Source of the DNA: Saccharina japonica
Taxonomy: Eukaryota > Sar > Phaeophyceae > Laminariales > Laminariaceae
Assembly (NCBI GenBank): GCA_008828725.1
Contig: MEHQ01001576.1
Coordinates: 1 to 64,000 of the forward strand
DNA: 64,000 nt
Direction of reading: 5' to 3'
Notes under the pieces: model-generated
What the model saw: only the letters and a program-made list of their open reading frames with translations
Told to the model about the DNA's origin: nothing
Databases searched by the model: none
Shown here: one piece after another, positions 31,601 through 40,397 of the stretch
How the letters are laid out: each line of letters opens with the position of its first letter
Numbering within the stretch: position 1 is the first letter of the stretch
Program-made: the position numbers and the translations under genes

Positions 31601-34433
31601 AAGACAGAAGCGAAACGAACATGAAAGCCGTACTGACCAGAACGTCTGGATGGAATTGAGAACCGAACCGAACCGAACCGAACCGAACCGAACCGAACCG
31701 AACCGAACCGAACCGAACCGAACCGAACCGAACCGAACCGAACCGAAGCGAACCGAACCGAATCAAACCGAACCGAATCGAACAGAACCGAACCGAACCG
31801 CGTCAAGGCCTGTGTCGGACGTTTGTCGATATTACGACTGAACAACCGAAGAACGGTGCCAAGCTGAACGTAGCAGAACAGGAAATAACGTAACAACAGA
31901 ACACAGGGGAAAATCAGAACGCACATCTTACCTGAACAGAACAGAATAGGACATAACATAACAAAACAGAACAAAAACAAAACTGAAGTGGATAGAACGG
32001 AAAGTGGGACACTATTTTGGGAATAAACGTCGATCGCGAACAAACCAACCCAACTCGTAGAAACCCAACGAATCCGATCCTAAACCAACCTATACCATGC
32101 GAGTACAAGGTGAGAGCACGTTGGAACCCCGGCGAAACAGCTTGGAAAAGAAAAGGCAAGCACACAACGGGTGACTGTAGCACGAACCAACCCGTAATCA
32201 ACCCTGTGTGGACGGGCGCTACGATAGAGGCATATACTGTTTTTTGGCTGAATTTTTTTTCTGAAACGATCAGGCTCCTTAACCCAACATCGCCAGACTT
32301 TCATTCTTGTGTTGCTACATTTTTCAGAGAATGCGTGGGTCATGAGGTTGTTCCTCGGGTGTATAGCACTTTTATTTTCCTCCAAAAGCAGTGATTAGAC
32401 TGCTGCAGGTACGGAGCTCCTCGTGTGAGGAGCTCAAAAAACACCTGGTTGCACCGTTTTCGTAGCATGCGTCTGAAATTGCCTCCCTCCCTTGCACCTC
32501 CCTCCCTCTCCTCCGTGTCGAGCATGAACTCAAACGTACCACACCTCGGATCAATTATATATTCCCATTTCATGGCCTAGACCATTCAAGGAGAATCTTC
32601 TCCCCCGATCTCGTATGACCTCCTTAGCTCGTGTTGCCGGGTAGGACCTGTATAGTCTACATAATCTAGCGCGTGTGACCTGAGTGGTATGTGCCTGTAT
32701 CCGAATCTTGCAGATCCCGCACGACCTCCCGAAACGGCAAGGAGAGGAACTAGGTGATCTAGCCCATGATCTATCTATCTGTACATTATTTATATATTTA
32801 TCTATTTGTAGGTTATCTACTGTAGATCATGGTCTGTATGTAGGTGATCTAGCTCATGATCAATCTGTAGATGATCTATATGGATCATGAACTATATGTA
32901 GAGGATTCAGCTCATAATCAATCTGTAGATGATCTGGATGATAATATATCTGTAGATGATCTACCCGTAGATATTGACCTGCCCGAGGTGAGAAACGTAC
33001 CTCAAGGTGTACCCCGCACACTTGAAGACGTGCATAAACATGACGGTGCTTTCGTCTAGCGACGGAAAATCTCCGAGCCCGCGAAACCCATGTTCTTCGT
33101 CGTTCCCGCTCGCTCTTTCGTCTCGGCCGTTGAAACCCCCAACCATCAGCGAATTTCCCTTTACCATGCCCTCAGCCTCCACCTCCTCCGCGTAACCTTC
33201 CTCGCCCTGCTCATATTCTTCGTCGCCCACCTCTTCCCCCTCCTCCTCCCTTTTCCCCTCCATCTCTTGGTGTATCGTCAAGACCCCCAAGGCCTCCCCT
33301 CCGCCCGGTCCCGCCCCAACCTCCAATACACCTCCCGGCGCTGCTGCCGCCCTCACCACCAACACCCCCTTTCCTTCCGCTCCCCCATCTTCGTTCTTCT
33401 CCTTCAATTTCTCGAGCTCACCATCCTCCCACACTAATCCCATTCCCCCTTGCCACCCCCCCATCTCCGACTCCGTTGTCTCCCCCCCCGCCCCCCCCTC
33501 CTCCACCTCCTCGTATGCCGCCTCCTCCGCCTCCTTGTGATGCCCCTCCTTGTTGTCTTCTTGCCCGTCGGCCCCCTTGTCCTCCCCCCCCATCTGAATC
33601 GTTTCCTTCGCCTGTTTGAGCTCTTTTCCATCGGCCAAACTACGCTTACTCCAGTTCAGGCCAATATCACCCCCTTCTCTCGTATTAGAAGAAACTGGAA
33701 CCACCTCTTCCTCTGGCACAACTGTTACAGCCAACCGCACGCCCTCGCCCTTCCTCTCAACGTTTTCAGCAGGCTTGTTTATTTTCAGGGGGTTTGGGAG
33801 CGACGGCCCAGCGGCGGGCGAATGGTACGGAGTCTCCTCGTTGTGAAGGCGGTGTGCGTTCGGGAGCTTGACGTTGTTGTATATGGCGTATGCTACTTCT
33901 TCTCCTTCTCCCTTTCCTCGTCTTTGTCCTTGTACTTCTCCTTCCCCTCCTCCTCGTTCTGCCTTTGCTACTACTGCATCATCGTTCTTTTCATTTCGTC
34001 GCTCTGCTATCCATGCAAGTGGTACATCGACTTCTTCCTCTAGCAGTCTCCTGCCTCCTCGTGCTCCTCCGGCACCGCTTCTTGCTTTCTCTCCTCCTCC
34101 TCCTCTTCCTCCCCCTTCTCCTCCTCCTCCTCCTCCTCCTCCGCCCCGTCTTCCTCCAACTGCGGTCCACACACCGCCCCCTCCCCCTCCCCCTCTTTGT
34201 ACTGAAGCGGGCTTCTCTCCGCCTCGAATACCGCCTCCTCCCCTCCCTCCTCCCGCTGCTTGCTCATTCGATGCTACAACACCAACCGGTCTCACGACAG
34301 TAGCAGCAGCAGGACCACCGCCGCCACCACCAGCAGCAACAGCAGAAGCAACCACCAGTACGACCGTGGCCGCCACCAACCCCAACACCACAACGGCAGC
34401 TGTACGCCTTCTTCTCCGCTTTGAGGCAGCCAT
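22454..34433 (-). CDS. Golgi-type membrane sulfotransferase, six exons
   Basis: Predicted 732-residue type II membrane sulfotransferase that would transfer sulfate from PAPS to a polysaccharide or protein in the Golgi lumen. Exons on the minus strand: 34433-33001, 30884-30734, 26507-26408, 25178-25009, 23838-23715, 22674-22454. Every junction is GT-AG, all splice phases match, and the lengths sum to 2199 bases (733 codons with stop). Key motifs: an N-terminal anchor (residues 1-34); the 5'-phosphosulfate-binding loop FMHVFKCAGYTL (466-477); AGHFLWG (556-562); the 3'-phosphate-binding motif ALRNPLELFVSG with R578 and S586 eight apart, as the family requires; and the C-terminal block FWVVGVVEQYVGF. 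Residues 35-460 are a long Gly-rich then acidic stem. The order and spacing of motifs fit the Sulfotransfer_2-like families; the substrate cannot be told. Exons 2 and 5 are the least certain. Confidence 0.75.
22675..23714 (-). other. Sulfotransferase intron 5
   Basis: Consists largely of the retrotransposon remnant at 22805-23265 and a C-rich tract that doubles as polypyrimidine tract before exon 6. Confidence 0.6.
22805..23265 (-). mobile_element. Non-LTR retrotransposon C-terminal remnant (intron 5)
   Basis: In sense with the host gene. One frame encodes CPCGKNIESRALTVGECEMY, a C-x-C-type zinc-knuckle that ends LINE reverse-transcriptase proteins. After frame changes come MRKIDECDIEKFGTL, then RWWPQAAKTKGDRIRKHL, RNERPNVGGVSNRSRNGAPS and RKGCVVNGQMTKASNK with a stop at 22805-22807. 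At least one frameshift and stops show that it is dead. A C-rich tract follows the stop. Confidence 0.7.
23715..23838 (-). CDS. Sulfotransferase exon 5 (probable)
   Basis: Acceptor TTTAGGCACAG, donor ACAG|GTGATT. Encodes KYMSALMSRSLRRGGSGAVS and onward for 41 codons plus one base. The start phase (0) matches exon 4 and the end phase (1) matches exon 6. The peptide itself has no diagnostic motif and the other two frames are also partly open, so this exon rests mainly on phase and position. Confidence 0.5.
23905..23975 (-). repeat. Repeat X core fragment
   Basis: GCAAGCAATGCCTGCTTGGTT, then GGTGAAAACCCAACGTGCTCC, is shared with 34.7 kb and (diverged) 25.6 kb. Confidence 0.6.
24005..24217 (-). 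mobile_element. Non-LTR retrotransposon 3' remnant (intron 4)
   Basis: Diverged copy of the 22.8-23.0 kb sequence: GATAGGAGGTGGCCACTGGCG (DRRWPLA), then a stretch with ATGAGCGCTCAGCTGTTGGAG and CCCCGTCTCGCAAGGGTTTC (APSRKGFVVSGPMT). It is rearranged by small indels. A C-rich tract follows. Confidence 0.6.
25009..25178 (-). CDS. Sulfotransferase exon 4: 3'-phosphate-binding motif
   Basis: Acceptor GGTGTTTCAG, donor GTAAAG. Encodes FQRHIETPSLMITALRNPLE, then LFVSGQQYINRKHSKTLDEV and onward. RNPLELFVS corresponds to the canonical R-D-P-x-x-R-F-x-S motif, with the second Arg replaced by Leu. This is the clearest single diagnostic exon. Confidence 0.8.
25520..25745 (-). repeat. Repeat X, copy beside a MITE
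   Basis: Matches 34.64-34.85 kb over about 200 bp, from CACRAGCGATTCTTAGTAGG through CTCGCCCAACACCTCA and GTCCCGGCATTGTCGGGATG to a C run. One frame is open in both copies (ALGASN.. VGE.PT.SVPAL), hinting at former coding sequence, but no family is recognised. Confidence 0.6.
25747..26004. mobile_element. MITE family A, full copy
   Basis: Left end GATGCGTGCTACGGTAGAGA; right end is the complement of GACGCATGCTACGATAGAGG. Inside are ATCGAGCTCCTTAACCCAAA and GGGTGAGGTATAGAGCTCTTC-type signatures. Confidence 0.85.
26408..26507 (-). CDS. Sulfotransferase exon 3: GHF motif
   Basis: Acceptor CTTTGACAG, donor GTAAGA. Encodes a charged helix (RRYQLLDQEVQREHMAKQK) and VLAGHFLWG. A Gly-His-Phe motif shortly before the 3'-phosphate-binding strand is common in carbohydrate sulfotransferases. 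It ends with one base (G) of a Gly codon completed by exon 4. Confidence 0.7.
27881..28485 (+). repeat. Degenerate tandem array, period ~72-88 bp
   Basis: CGGCAGT followed by a GGTCC/ATCC/CCATT-like word recurs at about 27885, 27973, 28059, 28137, 28209 and 28473, with poorly conserved DNA between. Looks like an old minisatellite. Confidence 0.45.
29371..29448. mobile_element. MITE family A, left-end fragment
   Basis: GACGCGTGCTACGAAAGAG begins a family A end. The sequence then runs into the TIR element at 29449, so that element may have inserted into or replaced the rest. Confidence 0.5.
29449..29723. mobile_element. TIR element carrying a telomere-like tract
   Basis: ACCCACAAATCGTACCAGAT (left) is repeated inverted at 29696-29723; the arms of ~28 bp match perfectly. 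The 275-bp element contains CCCTAACCCTAACCCTAACC at 29564-29590. Non-coding. Confidence 0.8.
29564..29590 (-). repeat. Interstitial telomere-like tract (TTAGGG)n
   Basis: About four perfect CCCTAA units inside a TIR element. Confidence 0.9.
29855..30126. mobile_element. MITE family A, full copy
   Basis: Left CCGTGCTGCGATAGAGGTAG; right GGTGCACCTCTATCATCGTAGCATGCGTC (3-bp insertion in the TIR). The inner GCTCCTCGAGTGAGGAGC palindrome is present. Confidence 0.8.
30173..30425. mobile_element. MITE family A, eroded copy
   Basis: CCGAAAACGTTTCTGAAAGA, GGGGGCTCCTTAGCCCAAAC and GTAGAGCCCCTCAAGTGACC match family A interiors, but both terminal repeats are damaged. Confidence 0.55.
30426..30674. mobile_element. 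MITE family A, full copy
   Basis: GACGCGTGCTACGGTAGAGG at the left; the complement of GATACATGCTACGATAGAGG at the right. It follows directly after the eroded copy, in the same orientation. Confidence 0.85.
30734..30884 (-). CDS. Sulfotransferase exon 2
   Basis: A strong acceptor (TCTGTCCTCAG) starts the exon with C, which completes the AG left by exon 1 to give Ser. It encodes SVQYLLTSSNRVESCLGFYT and onward, ending KLAKFDLFI at donor GTGGGT (phase 0). The peptide is balanced in composition and lies where the helix after the PAPS loop is expected. An alternative donor 14 bases downstream (GATG|GTACCG) would be phase 2 and not match exon 3. Confidence 0.6.
31020..31085 (-). mobile_element. 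Retrotransposon 3' fragment (intron 1)
   Basis: GGTCTCGATAAGTATGCTCA, then ATGTCAAATGACTGTAAGCAAG, aligns with the RKGCVVNGQMTKASNK-coding end of the 22.8 kb remnant and is likewise followed by a homopolymer C run (31003-31023 on the minus strand). Confidence 0.4.
31661..31800 (+). repeat. AACCG pentanucleotide array
   Basis: About 25 units of AACCG, with a few interruptions after 31745 (AAGCG, AATCA, AACAG). Because five is not a multiple of three, the array is open in several frames (EPNRT on plus, FGSVR on minus), giving spurious ORFs. Confidence 0.95.
32211..32473. mobile_element. MITE family A, full copy
   Basis: Left GACGGGCGCTACGATAGAGG; right CACCGTTTTCGTAGCATGCGTC. The inner palindrome GGAGCTCCTCGTGTGAGGAGCTC is intact. 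Confidence 0.8.
32760..32970 (+). repeat. Imperfect GATCTA-rich tandem repeat
   Basis: Units containing CTGTAGATGATCTA and GCTCATGATCAATCTG recur four to five times, ending 30 bp from the exon 1 donor. Confidence 0.7.
33001..34433 (-). CDS. Sulfotransferase exon 1: anchor, stem and PAPS-binding loop
   Basis: ATG at 34431-34433. Five arginines precede a ~20-residue hydrophobic signal anchor (AAVVVLGLVAATVVLVVASA), so the bulk lies in the lumen. A glycine-rich region (to about residue 150), then a Lys/Glu-rich stem, leads to DESTVMFMHVFKCAGYTL at the end. The Lys of HVFKCAG is the expected catalytic-site lysine contacting the 5'-phosphosulfate group. The exon ends in TTG AG at donor GTACGT (33000), in phase 2. 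The CT-rich plus strand gives several long shadow frames here. Confidence 0.8.
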
Positions 34434-34639
34434 CGTCCCGTCTCTCCGCCGCCTCTCTACGAGGTTTCCGCTCTCGGACCCAGTCTCTTGATGGTCGGGG
34501 TTATGGTTTCGTTCCTAAAAGAGTTCGTTGTCAGGGAATAGGGAAAATAAGGGGTTTTGCTGAGACAGGAGTAGGCGTTATAGCTGGGGGGGTTACTAAT
34601 GTCATGAATGGCCAGGGTGGCGTGGGGCGGGGAGCACTC

Positions 34640-34850
34640 ATCATGTCGTGCGAGGTCGCAGTCGTATGATCATAAGACCCTCGGATTCCAACAATGCTGG
34701 GACGGAGCACGTTGGGTTTTCACCAACTATGCAGGCATTGCTTGCACCGAGCGCCAAGCGTCCTGAGGTGTTGGGCGAGCCACATGAAGGGTGAGGTGAG
34801 CTGCATCCTACTAAGAACCGCTCGTGAAGTGGACTTATAGATGAACGACA
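34640..34850 (-). repeat. Repeat X, copy upstream of sulfotransferase exon 1
   Basis: Same block as at 25.52-25.75 kb, again ending in a G/C-rich tract (GTGCTCCCCGCCCC) and again directly followed (at higher coordinates) by a family A MITE. Pairing with a MITE in both places suggests one segmental duplication. Confidence 0.6.
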
Positions 34851-34900
34851 GCTGGCCAGGGAGGGAGGGAGGTAAAAGCGGGGGTATCTAGAGGAGGGAG

Positions 34901-35147
34901 GACGCATGCTACGATAGAGGTGCACCATGTTTTTTCTGAGCTCCTTACTTAAGGAGCGCCATACCTCACCGAAAAAATGATTTTGGAGGAAAATAAAAGT
35001 GCTGCCGGATGATAAATATCATGACCGAAGTATACTCTGAAACGTATTTCGTCACGAAAATGAAATTCCGACGAATTTGGGTTAAGGAGCCCGATAGTTC
35101 AGAAAACGATTCAGCCAAAATGTGCTACCTCTACCGTAGCACGCGTC
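34901..35147. mobile_element. MITE family A, full copy
   Basis: GACGCATGCTACGATAGAGG at the left, GTGCTACCTCTACCGTAGCACGCGTC at the right: ~25 bp TIR with two or three mismatches. This is the least degraded copy, with GGGTTAAGGAGCCCGATAGTTC near the right end. Confidence 0.9.
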
Positions 35148-35722
35148 GGAGGATGAGGAAGAATGGAGAGGGGGAGGAGAGGGAGTGGTTTCGGTTTTGC
35201 GTTGTGAGTTATCTTCCTTCCACAGGGATAGTCGTAGGAGAGGGCGAAGGGTGGCTGGTGGGGGGCATGATCAACATATGGTGAGAACGGGGGGGGGGGG
35301 GGGCTCGAACAGGGAGGGAAGGGGTTTGCATGGTCTTCCTAAAGGTGATTATAAGTCGTCCAAGTTTATTCCACTTTGCGCTGCATACACATGTGTACTG
35401 ATAATATACGTTGTACCTAAATACCATGCCCAATTATTGTACCGGTACCATACTTCAGGTGCAGTACCGTGCGCGCGGAAAGCAGCCAAGGGTGGCTGCG
35501 CTGCTCAACAGCGAAACTTGTCATTCAGTACACTAGCAGTGTCCACGTTGGGCAGATAACAATCTACAGTAGATCATCTGCAACAAACTTTGACGTTACG
35601 ATGTGTTCACCAGGACTCGTACAATACAAAAAAAAGCAAACCCAGGAAACACACCTTGAAAATCATGCAGATGGTGCGGCACTCGCCCGGCAAAAATGAT
35701 CTAGATCACACAGATCAGGAAT
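35148..35722. other. Gene-free stretch
   Basis: Poly-G at about 35291-35304. No gene supported. Confidence 0.4.
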
Positions 35723-36301
35723 CTACCGATGTAGGCTAATGCCTGTGCCGTCGGATTGAGAGGATAGAAAAACTCGGTTTCCGGTCCACTCTAGATTCGG
35801 CAGGGTGTGTATGTATGCCTTCCCCATCGGCAATCGGATCGATTTTGCAGTTTGTTGTGCTCTTCCCGGGGGCGGTTGATACGAGAGTTGAGAACTGCTT
35901 CGTGTCCTGCTCGCGGGTTTTAGGGGGTGCGGCGCTGCGAGTAGCAGCAGCAGCAGTAGAGAGCAGCAGCAGCAGCAGTAGAGCAGTCCATCCAGCATCG
36001 GAGAGGTGTTTAGGCTGCCACTGGGTGGTGTGACCGTGTGTTTGGAAGGGTGAAGAGAGATGCCGTGAGCTTCAAAAACGTTTTCGGTTGATAAATCCAA
36101 CGGGATTCGTGGGTTGGATTTCTCAATCGAAAAAATTGCGATCGAAAAAGCCCCTTTTACCTGTGTATAAGAAACCCCGATTGTGTCTCCAATCGGAAAG
36201 CGGCTTTTTTCCATCCACGTATCCGACTCCATAGGAATTCGCCTTTGATCCTCAGATGGTGATTCGATCATATGCGCGATGCGTGGAATAGCGTTTGACA
36301 T
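35723..36301 (-). CDS. Hypothetical protein, uncertain
   Basis: From an ATG at 36299-36301 the minus-strand frame is open for 192 codons. The first ~105 residues look protein-like (MIESPSEDQRRIPMESDTWM, KGAFSIAIFSIEKSNPRIPL). Then comes a Cys/Leu run made by a CTGCTG microsatellite (about 35938-35990), then a Pro/Ser-rich tail. No domain recognised. Its length is close to what chance allows, so treat it as a candidate exon only. Confidence 0.3.
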   Translation of the reverse strand: MSNAIPRIAHMIESPSEDQRRIPMESDTWMEKSRFPIGDTIGVSYTQVKGAFSIAIFSIEKSNPRIPLDLSTENVFEAHGISLHPSKHTVTPPSGSLNTSPMLDGLLYCCCCCSLLLLLLLAAPHPLKPASRTRSSSQLSYQPPPGRAQQTAKSIRLPMGKAYIHTLPNLEWTGNRVFLSSQSDGTGISLHR

Positions 36302-37373
36302 ATTTCCCTTTCCGACTCACCCCCTCCAGTCGGGCGTGTCATTTCCAAGTCTTCCATAATAGGTTATTAATAGTATGGCCAGCGATTCATTCCAGCATTA
36401 GACTGGAGCTACGTTCGGTATGGAGGTCGCATTTCGGGGTTTTGCATGTTTCAGCCGCTTAAAGCCACTCGGCTACATAGTGAATCGTACCATTGTGCAT
36501 TTTTGCAGTCCTTGAGCTGTGAAACTTTCTGCTCTCTTCACGATATGCACCGCCATCGGAACGCTTGTGAATGTGCGCCAACTACATCCTTTCTCGCCCG
36601 CGTGGCGTAAAGTATGTGATAGTGAGAAAGGGGTAGTAGCCCTACCGACGGCAGCACCAGTAGTTTGTGAGAACGGTCATTTCAAAGCATCAAAGCATGC
36701 CAAAACGGATACAACCCCTGTTATCCTATAAAATAACGCCAACCCCAACCCCTCTCCCTATAGCCCTAACCCGCTACAAAAACAAATGTCCCCGGGGTCA
36801 TTCGGGCCGGCCGAAAATGTATGACAGGTGTGCAATTTAGCTTCGATTCGTACATATCTCAAAGTATGCCAGAAACCGATACAACCCCTGTTACCCTCAA
36901 CATTAACGCCAACCCCAAGCCCTCGCCCTTGTCCTAACCCGCACCATCACACGCAAAAACAAATGTCTCCGGGGCAGGCCGGAAATGTACGACAGGTGTA
37001 CAATTCAACTCGTGGTATATATATTTCCCGCTATGAATCCTAGCGGGGGATATATGATATGCAATAACGGCAGAAGATACTAAGCGAGCGGTATGATACG
37101 TGACACGATAGAAGTGGTAGCACAATTAGGTCAAATAGTTTCATGTCTGACGGAGTGCCAACTCGAGTAGCTTCGGTGCGCCGAGTACACGCATCGAGCC
37201 CGAAGACGATAACACGTAGTCTGTACGCGTACGTACGTGTACATATAAGTAGTGCTCAGTTTTTGGTTGCCGTGCGTACGTATAGCAATGTTTCTCTCGC
37301 ATTCTCTAATCGCTTCAAAACGAGTTCGTTGTGTGACAGCAGTATTAATAGTAGTTAAATAAAATTATTATAA
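36302..37373. repeat. Gene-free stretch with a ~165-bp tandem duplication
   Basis: 36680-36846 and 36852-37010 are diverged copies: GATACAACCCCTGTTAYCCT, ACGCCAACCCCAA, CAAATGTCYCCGGGG and CGACAGGTGT/ATGACAGGTGT recur in order. Both contain a CCCTAACCCGC-type tract. Confidence 0.65.
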
Positions 37374-37829
37374 GACCAAAGGTTATGGTACCACTTTGTG
37401 GCTCGTTCATAATCTTATCAGCAACATAGTGCCAAAGAAAATGGGTGTACCCCTCGTATGGAGCATAAAGTTGGCCACTATGTTCCCCAAGATTGAAAAA
37501 TCCAACAAAAAGGGGTGTCTCGTCATCATCTGACCCCTGAGATGATGCCAGGCACAATACGCCATTATCTTGGTTGGCTCTTTTATTGTTCCGCAAATGT
37601 ATACGATAATACATGCCTTGTACTATATACGAGAACGATACGTATAATATGTACGTATGACGTACACCGAGTACGTATACGAAAACGATACGTGCCATAT
37701 TTTGAATACATACGAGTACTATGTTGCTTTGGACCATAGGCACTGCTGCTGCACAGCCTTTATCTTTGTTTGCCGAAATAAAAGTCAGGAAGAAAAAAGA
37801 GCCACAAAGTGGTACGATAACGTTTGGTC
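37374..37829. mobile_element. TIR element, ~456 bp
   Basis: GACCAAAGGTTATGGTACCA, then CTTTGTGGCTC, at the left is repeated inverted at 37799-37829 (GACCAAACGTTATCGTACCA on the minus strand). ~31-bp TIR with two to three mismatches. Internal short frames on either strand show no transposase features. Confidence 0.75.
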
Positions 37830-40368
37830 TAGCACTTAAAAAGTAGTGGTTATTGCGGCATCATTTCTTGTTCAAGGCTCAAAAACTAAAAATAATTTGA
37901 AAGAAAAAACAGACGGGCAGAAAGACGGCCAATTACAAAATAATCCATACTCGTACCGAACAAACAATGTACAGCAGTACGCACGACTGGTACGTACTCG
38001 TAGCCGGGTTCGTTATTTTTGGAAATTGATTGTTGCGACGTTTCCTCGCAAAGCTTCGTATCTTATGAGTACGACACACAAGTGTGAGTACGACTCGAGT
38101 ACAGCCGTTGTTAATAGTGGGTAGTACAACAGAACAAAAGCACCCCAGCACAGCGAGTACGAGTATTAAATAGTACAGCAGTAGAAGCGCGAGAGAGTGC
38201 GAGCACGACTACTGCGGCATAACATCTGGTAAGTGTACGGTCCAAGATCGACGGCGGGCCAATCAGCGCCAGGCTTCTGCGCGGGTCTTCTTCGACCGTT
38301 TGCTTTGATTTTGTTTTGTCTCGTTATTCCTTTGCAACTACAGTATATATGTACCTCGTTTATCAATATTTTCTCCGTCCGCTTCCACCTCTTAACAAGA
38401 GTAGGCCGAGTCTTATGGTGGTCATATTTTACCAACACATGTTTTGCCGTTCGATTTTATTAAATACCTGGTAGTATTTTATGGCGTTCATGCCCGTGCC
38501 GTTTTCGGGCCGTAATCTGACAACGTTCAGAAGATCGAACGGAAACAAAACTAACTGGGGTTTGTAGGGAGAGCGGTTGAATCGTCGGCGTGATCGAGAG
38601 CGGGATGGGGAAGGGGGTCGCCATGCTGGGAGGTGTGGCAGTGAGTGGTTGCACTGGAAATAATGCAGAGGAGGGTATGAGAAGGGTTATATATAGAAAC
38701 GAAAATATTTTATACTCGTGTAGTTACATCTACGGGTTGTAGTACATGTACTAAGAAAGCCAGGCTAATATTTATTGAGTAAAAAGATAAATTCGGGAGT
38801 CGTTATCTTGAAATTAGTGTAGAAGGCACCCTCCCGGAACTAAGAAATCCAGCCTGGGCCATATTTTCTGTTTCTTATTTGGTGTCCTGTACTGTACGGG
38901 ACTCTATACTCGTGGGTTTGGGAGGAGAGCAGGGGTCTCTGGCGCTGGGTGGAACGTCTGCAAGTTGGAAAAGAAGGAGGGTTTCAGCTGCACAAAGAGA
39001 ATAAGCTGCTGCTGCTTCTGCTGCTGCAACGTTTTTTTCAAGAATTGCCTCGTTGCGCAGCTGAGCAGGAGGCTCGTCGTGCCTCGGCGGTGCAACTCGA
39101 ATACAATTTGCCGAGAAAATCACCCATACACAGCAGTTTGTCGGGATAAGTTCAGAGTCTTTCCGAGGGGGGGGATATCCTACCCAGCTCAAACCCCACT
39201 TCCTCTAGAGGTGCAGTTTGAGTCGTATACACAACCCGACTGACGAATAGTACTGTAGCAGTGGTGGGTAAAATTAACGAATTCATGGCTTGATTATATT
39301 CATAGTGTGGATTAATTCATTAATCTTGACACAAGGCGGACACGGTGTATGATAAACATATCGGAAGCTGTCTCTTGTCAGAAAAAAAATGTGTTTTTTT
39401 TCAATTTTTCGGTCTGGAGTTAATTAAGAGTGTTTGGATCAACATTTGGGGGGAGGGGAAGCATCCTCTGCACTTCCAGTGCAACCACTCCGCTCCCTTG
39501 CACAACTTCCCAACATGATGACCCTCCTCCCCAGCCCCTCTAAATCACGCCAACGATTCAGTATCGCTCCACAAACTCCAGATTTCCTTCGCTCAATCTT
39601 CCACCTGGAGTTAATTTAGATTGTTCTGGTCAACATTGGGGAGGGGACATGTATGTGAGAGGCCCGCAGGTCGTCCCTCCTTTGGCGAAATCAATGAATG
39701 ACATCCCACCTTGTTGGCGAAACGTCAATAGTGAATTACAACCCCTCCCTATTTTTATTCTTCACGAGATCGTACTACAGCAGAAAGTAGCAGTACACGC
39801 AACTTCGTACTGTAGATTAGATGAGATCCTCGACGAAGCCCTCACGATTTCACAGCTGTTTGGTGCGGCACATAAATAAACGTAAAGCCCATCGGAATTC
39901 GTGTACTACGAGTATCAATACCACACCAATTTAATTAATGACTTGATGAGTTGTTATGAAAATGGTGAAAACATACCTGGTAATTAGTTTTCACCCCCGA
40001 GGCACGCGGTCTGGTGTCAACAACGTTGAGCAGTTTCTCTGTTAAGGAATGAGCTGTGGTGGGTGGGGTGAAACTAATCAATTCACAGCAGCAAGCAGGG
40101 TCTCGCAAGCCACGAATAAATGCATTTATTTCACCCATTATTCTCCCCTCTCTGTGTGTGTTTATGCACGATGGGCAGCCCGAAACATGTGAACTCGACG
40201 GTGGTGGGGGTATATGCAGGCGAGAACTTCTTGGACGTGCCCGCATAAAAGTATGATGTTTCTACCGAGGTAACGTTTTGTCACGAAACCCTCACTAAGG
40301 TATTCGTTCCGGACGATGAGCAAATTCTTGGCTTCGACTAACGGCGGCCATCACCCCGACCCGGACCT
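37830..40368. other. Gene-free stretch
   Basis: 38820-38890 contains a fragment of the GGACACC-type MITE family B (AAGGCACCCTCCCGGAACTAAGAAAT to GGTGTCCTGTACTGTAC). Nothing else could be supported. Confidence 0.35.
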
Positions 40369-40397
40369 CTAACCCTAACCCTAACCCTAACCCTAAC
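40369..40397 (-). repeat. Interstitial telomere-like tract (TTAGGG)n
   Basis: CTAACCCTAACCCTAACCCT plus one more unit: about five perfect repeats. Confidence 0.9.

Larger units (their letters stand above)
30885..33000 (-). other. Sulfotransferase intron 1
   Basis: Holds the repeats described below: the GATCTA-type tandem repeat (32760-32970), a family A MITE (32211-32473), the AACCG pentanucleotide array (31661-31800), a retrotransposon 3' fragment (about 31020-31085) and poly-G/poly-C tracts. The acceptor reads TCTCTGTCCTCAG. Confidence 0.6.

Noticed and set aside
31413..32043. Frames on both strands with EPNRT or FGSVR repeats
   Set aside because: Products of the AACCG array, which is open in several frames on both strands.
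33090..34491. Long plus-strand frames rich in Pro, Leu and Ser (up to 207 codons)
   Set aside because: They are antisense shadows of sulfotransferase exon 1; the minus strand carries the anchor, the PAPS motif and a proper splice donor.
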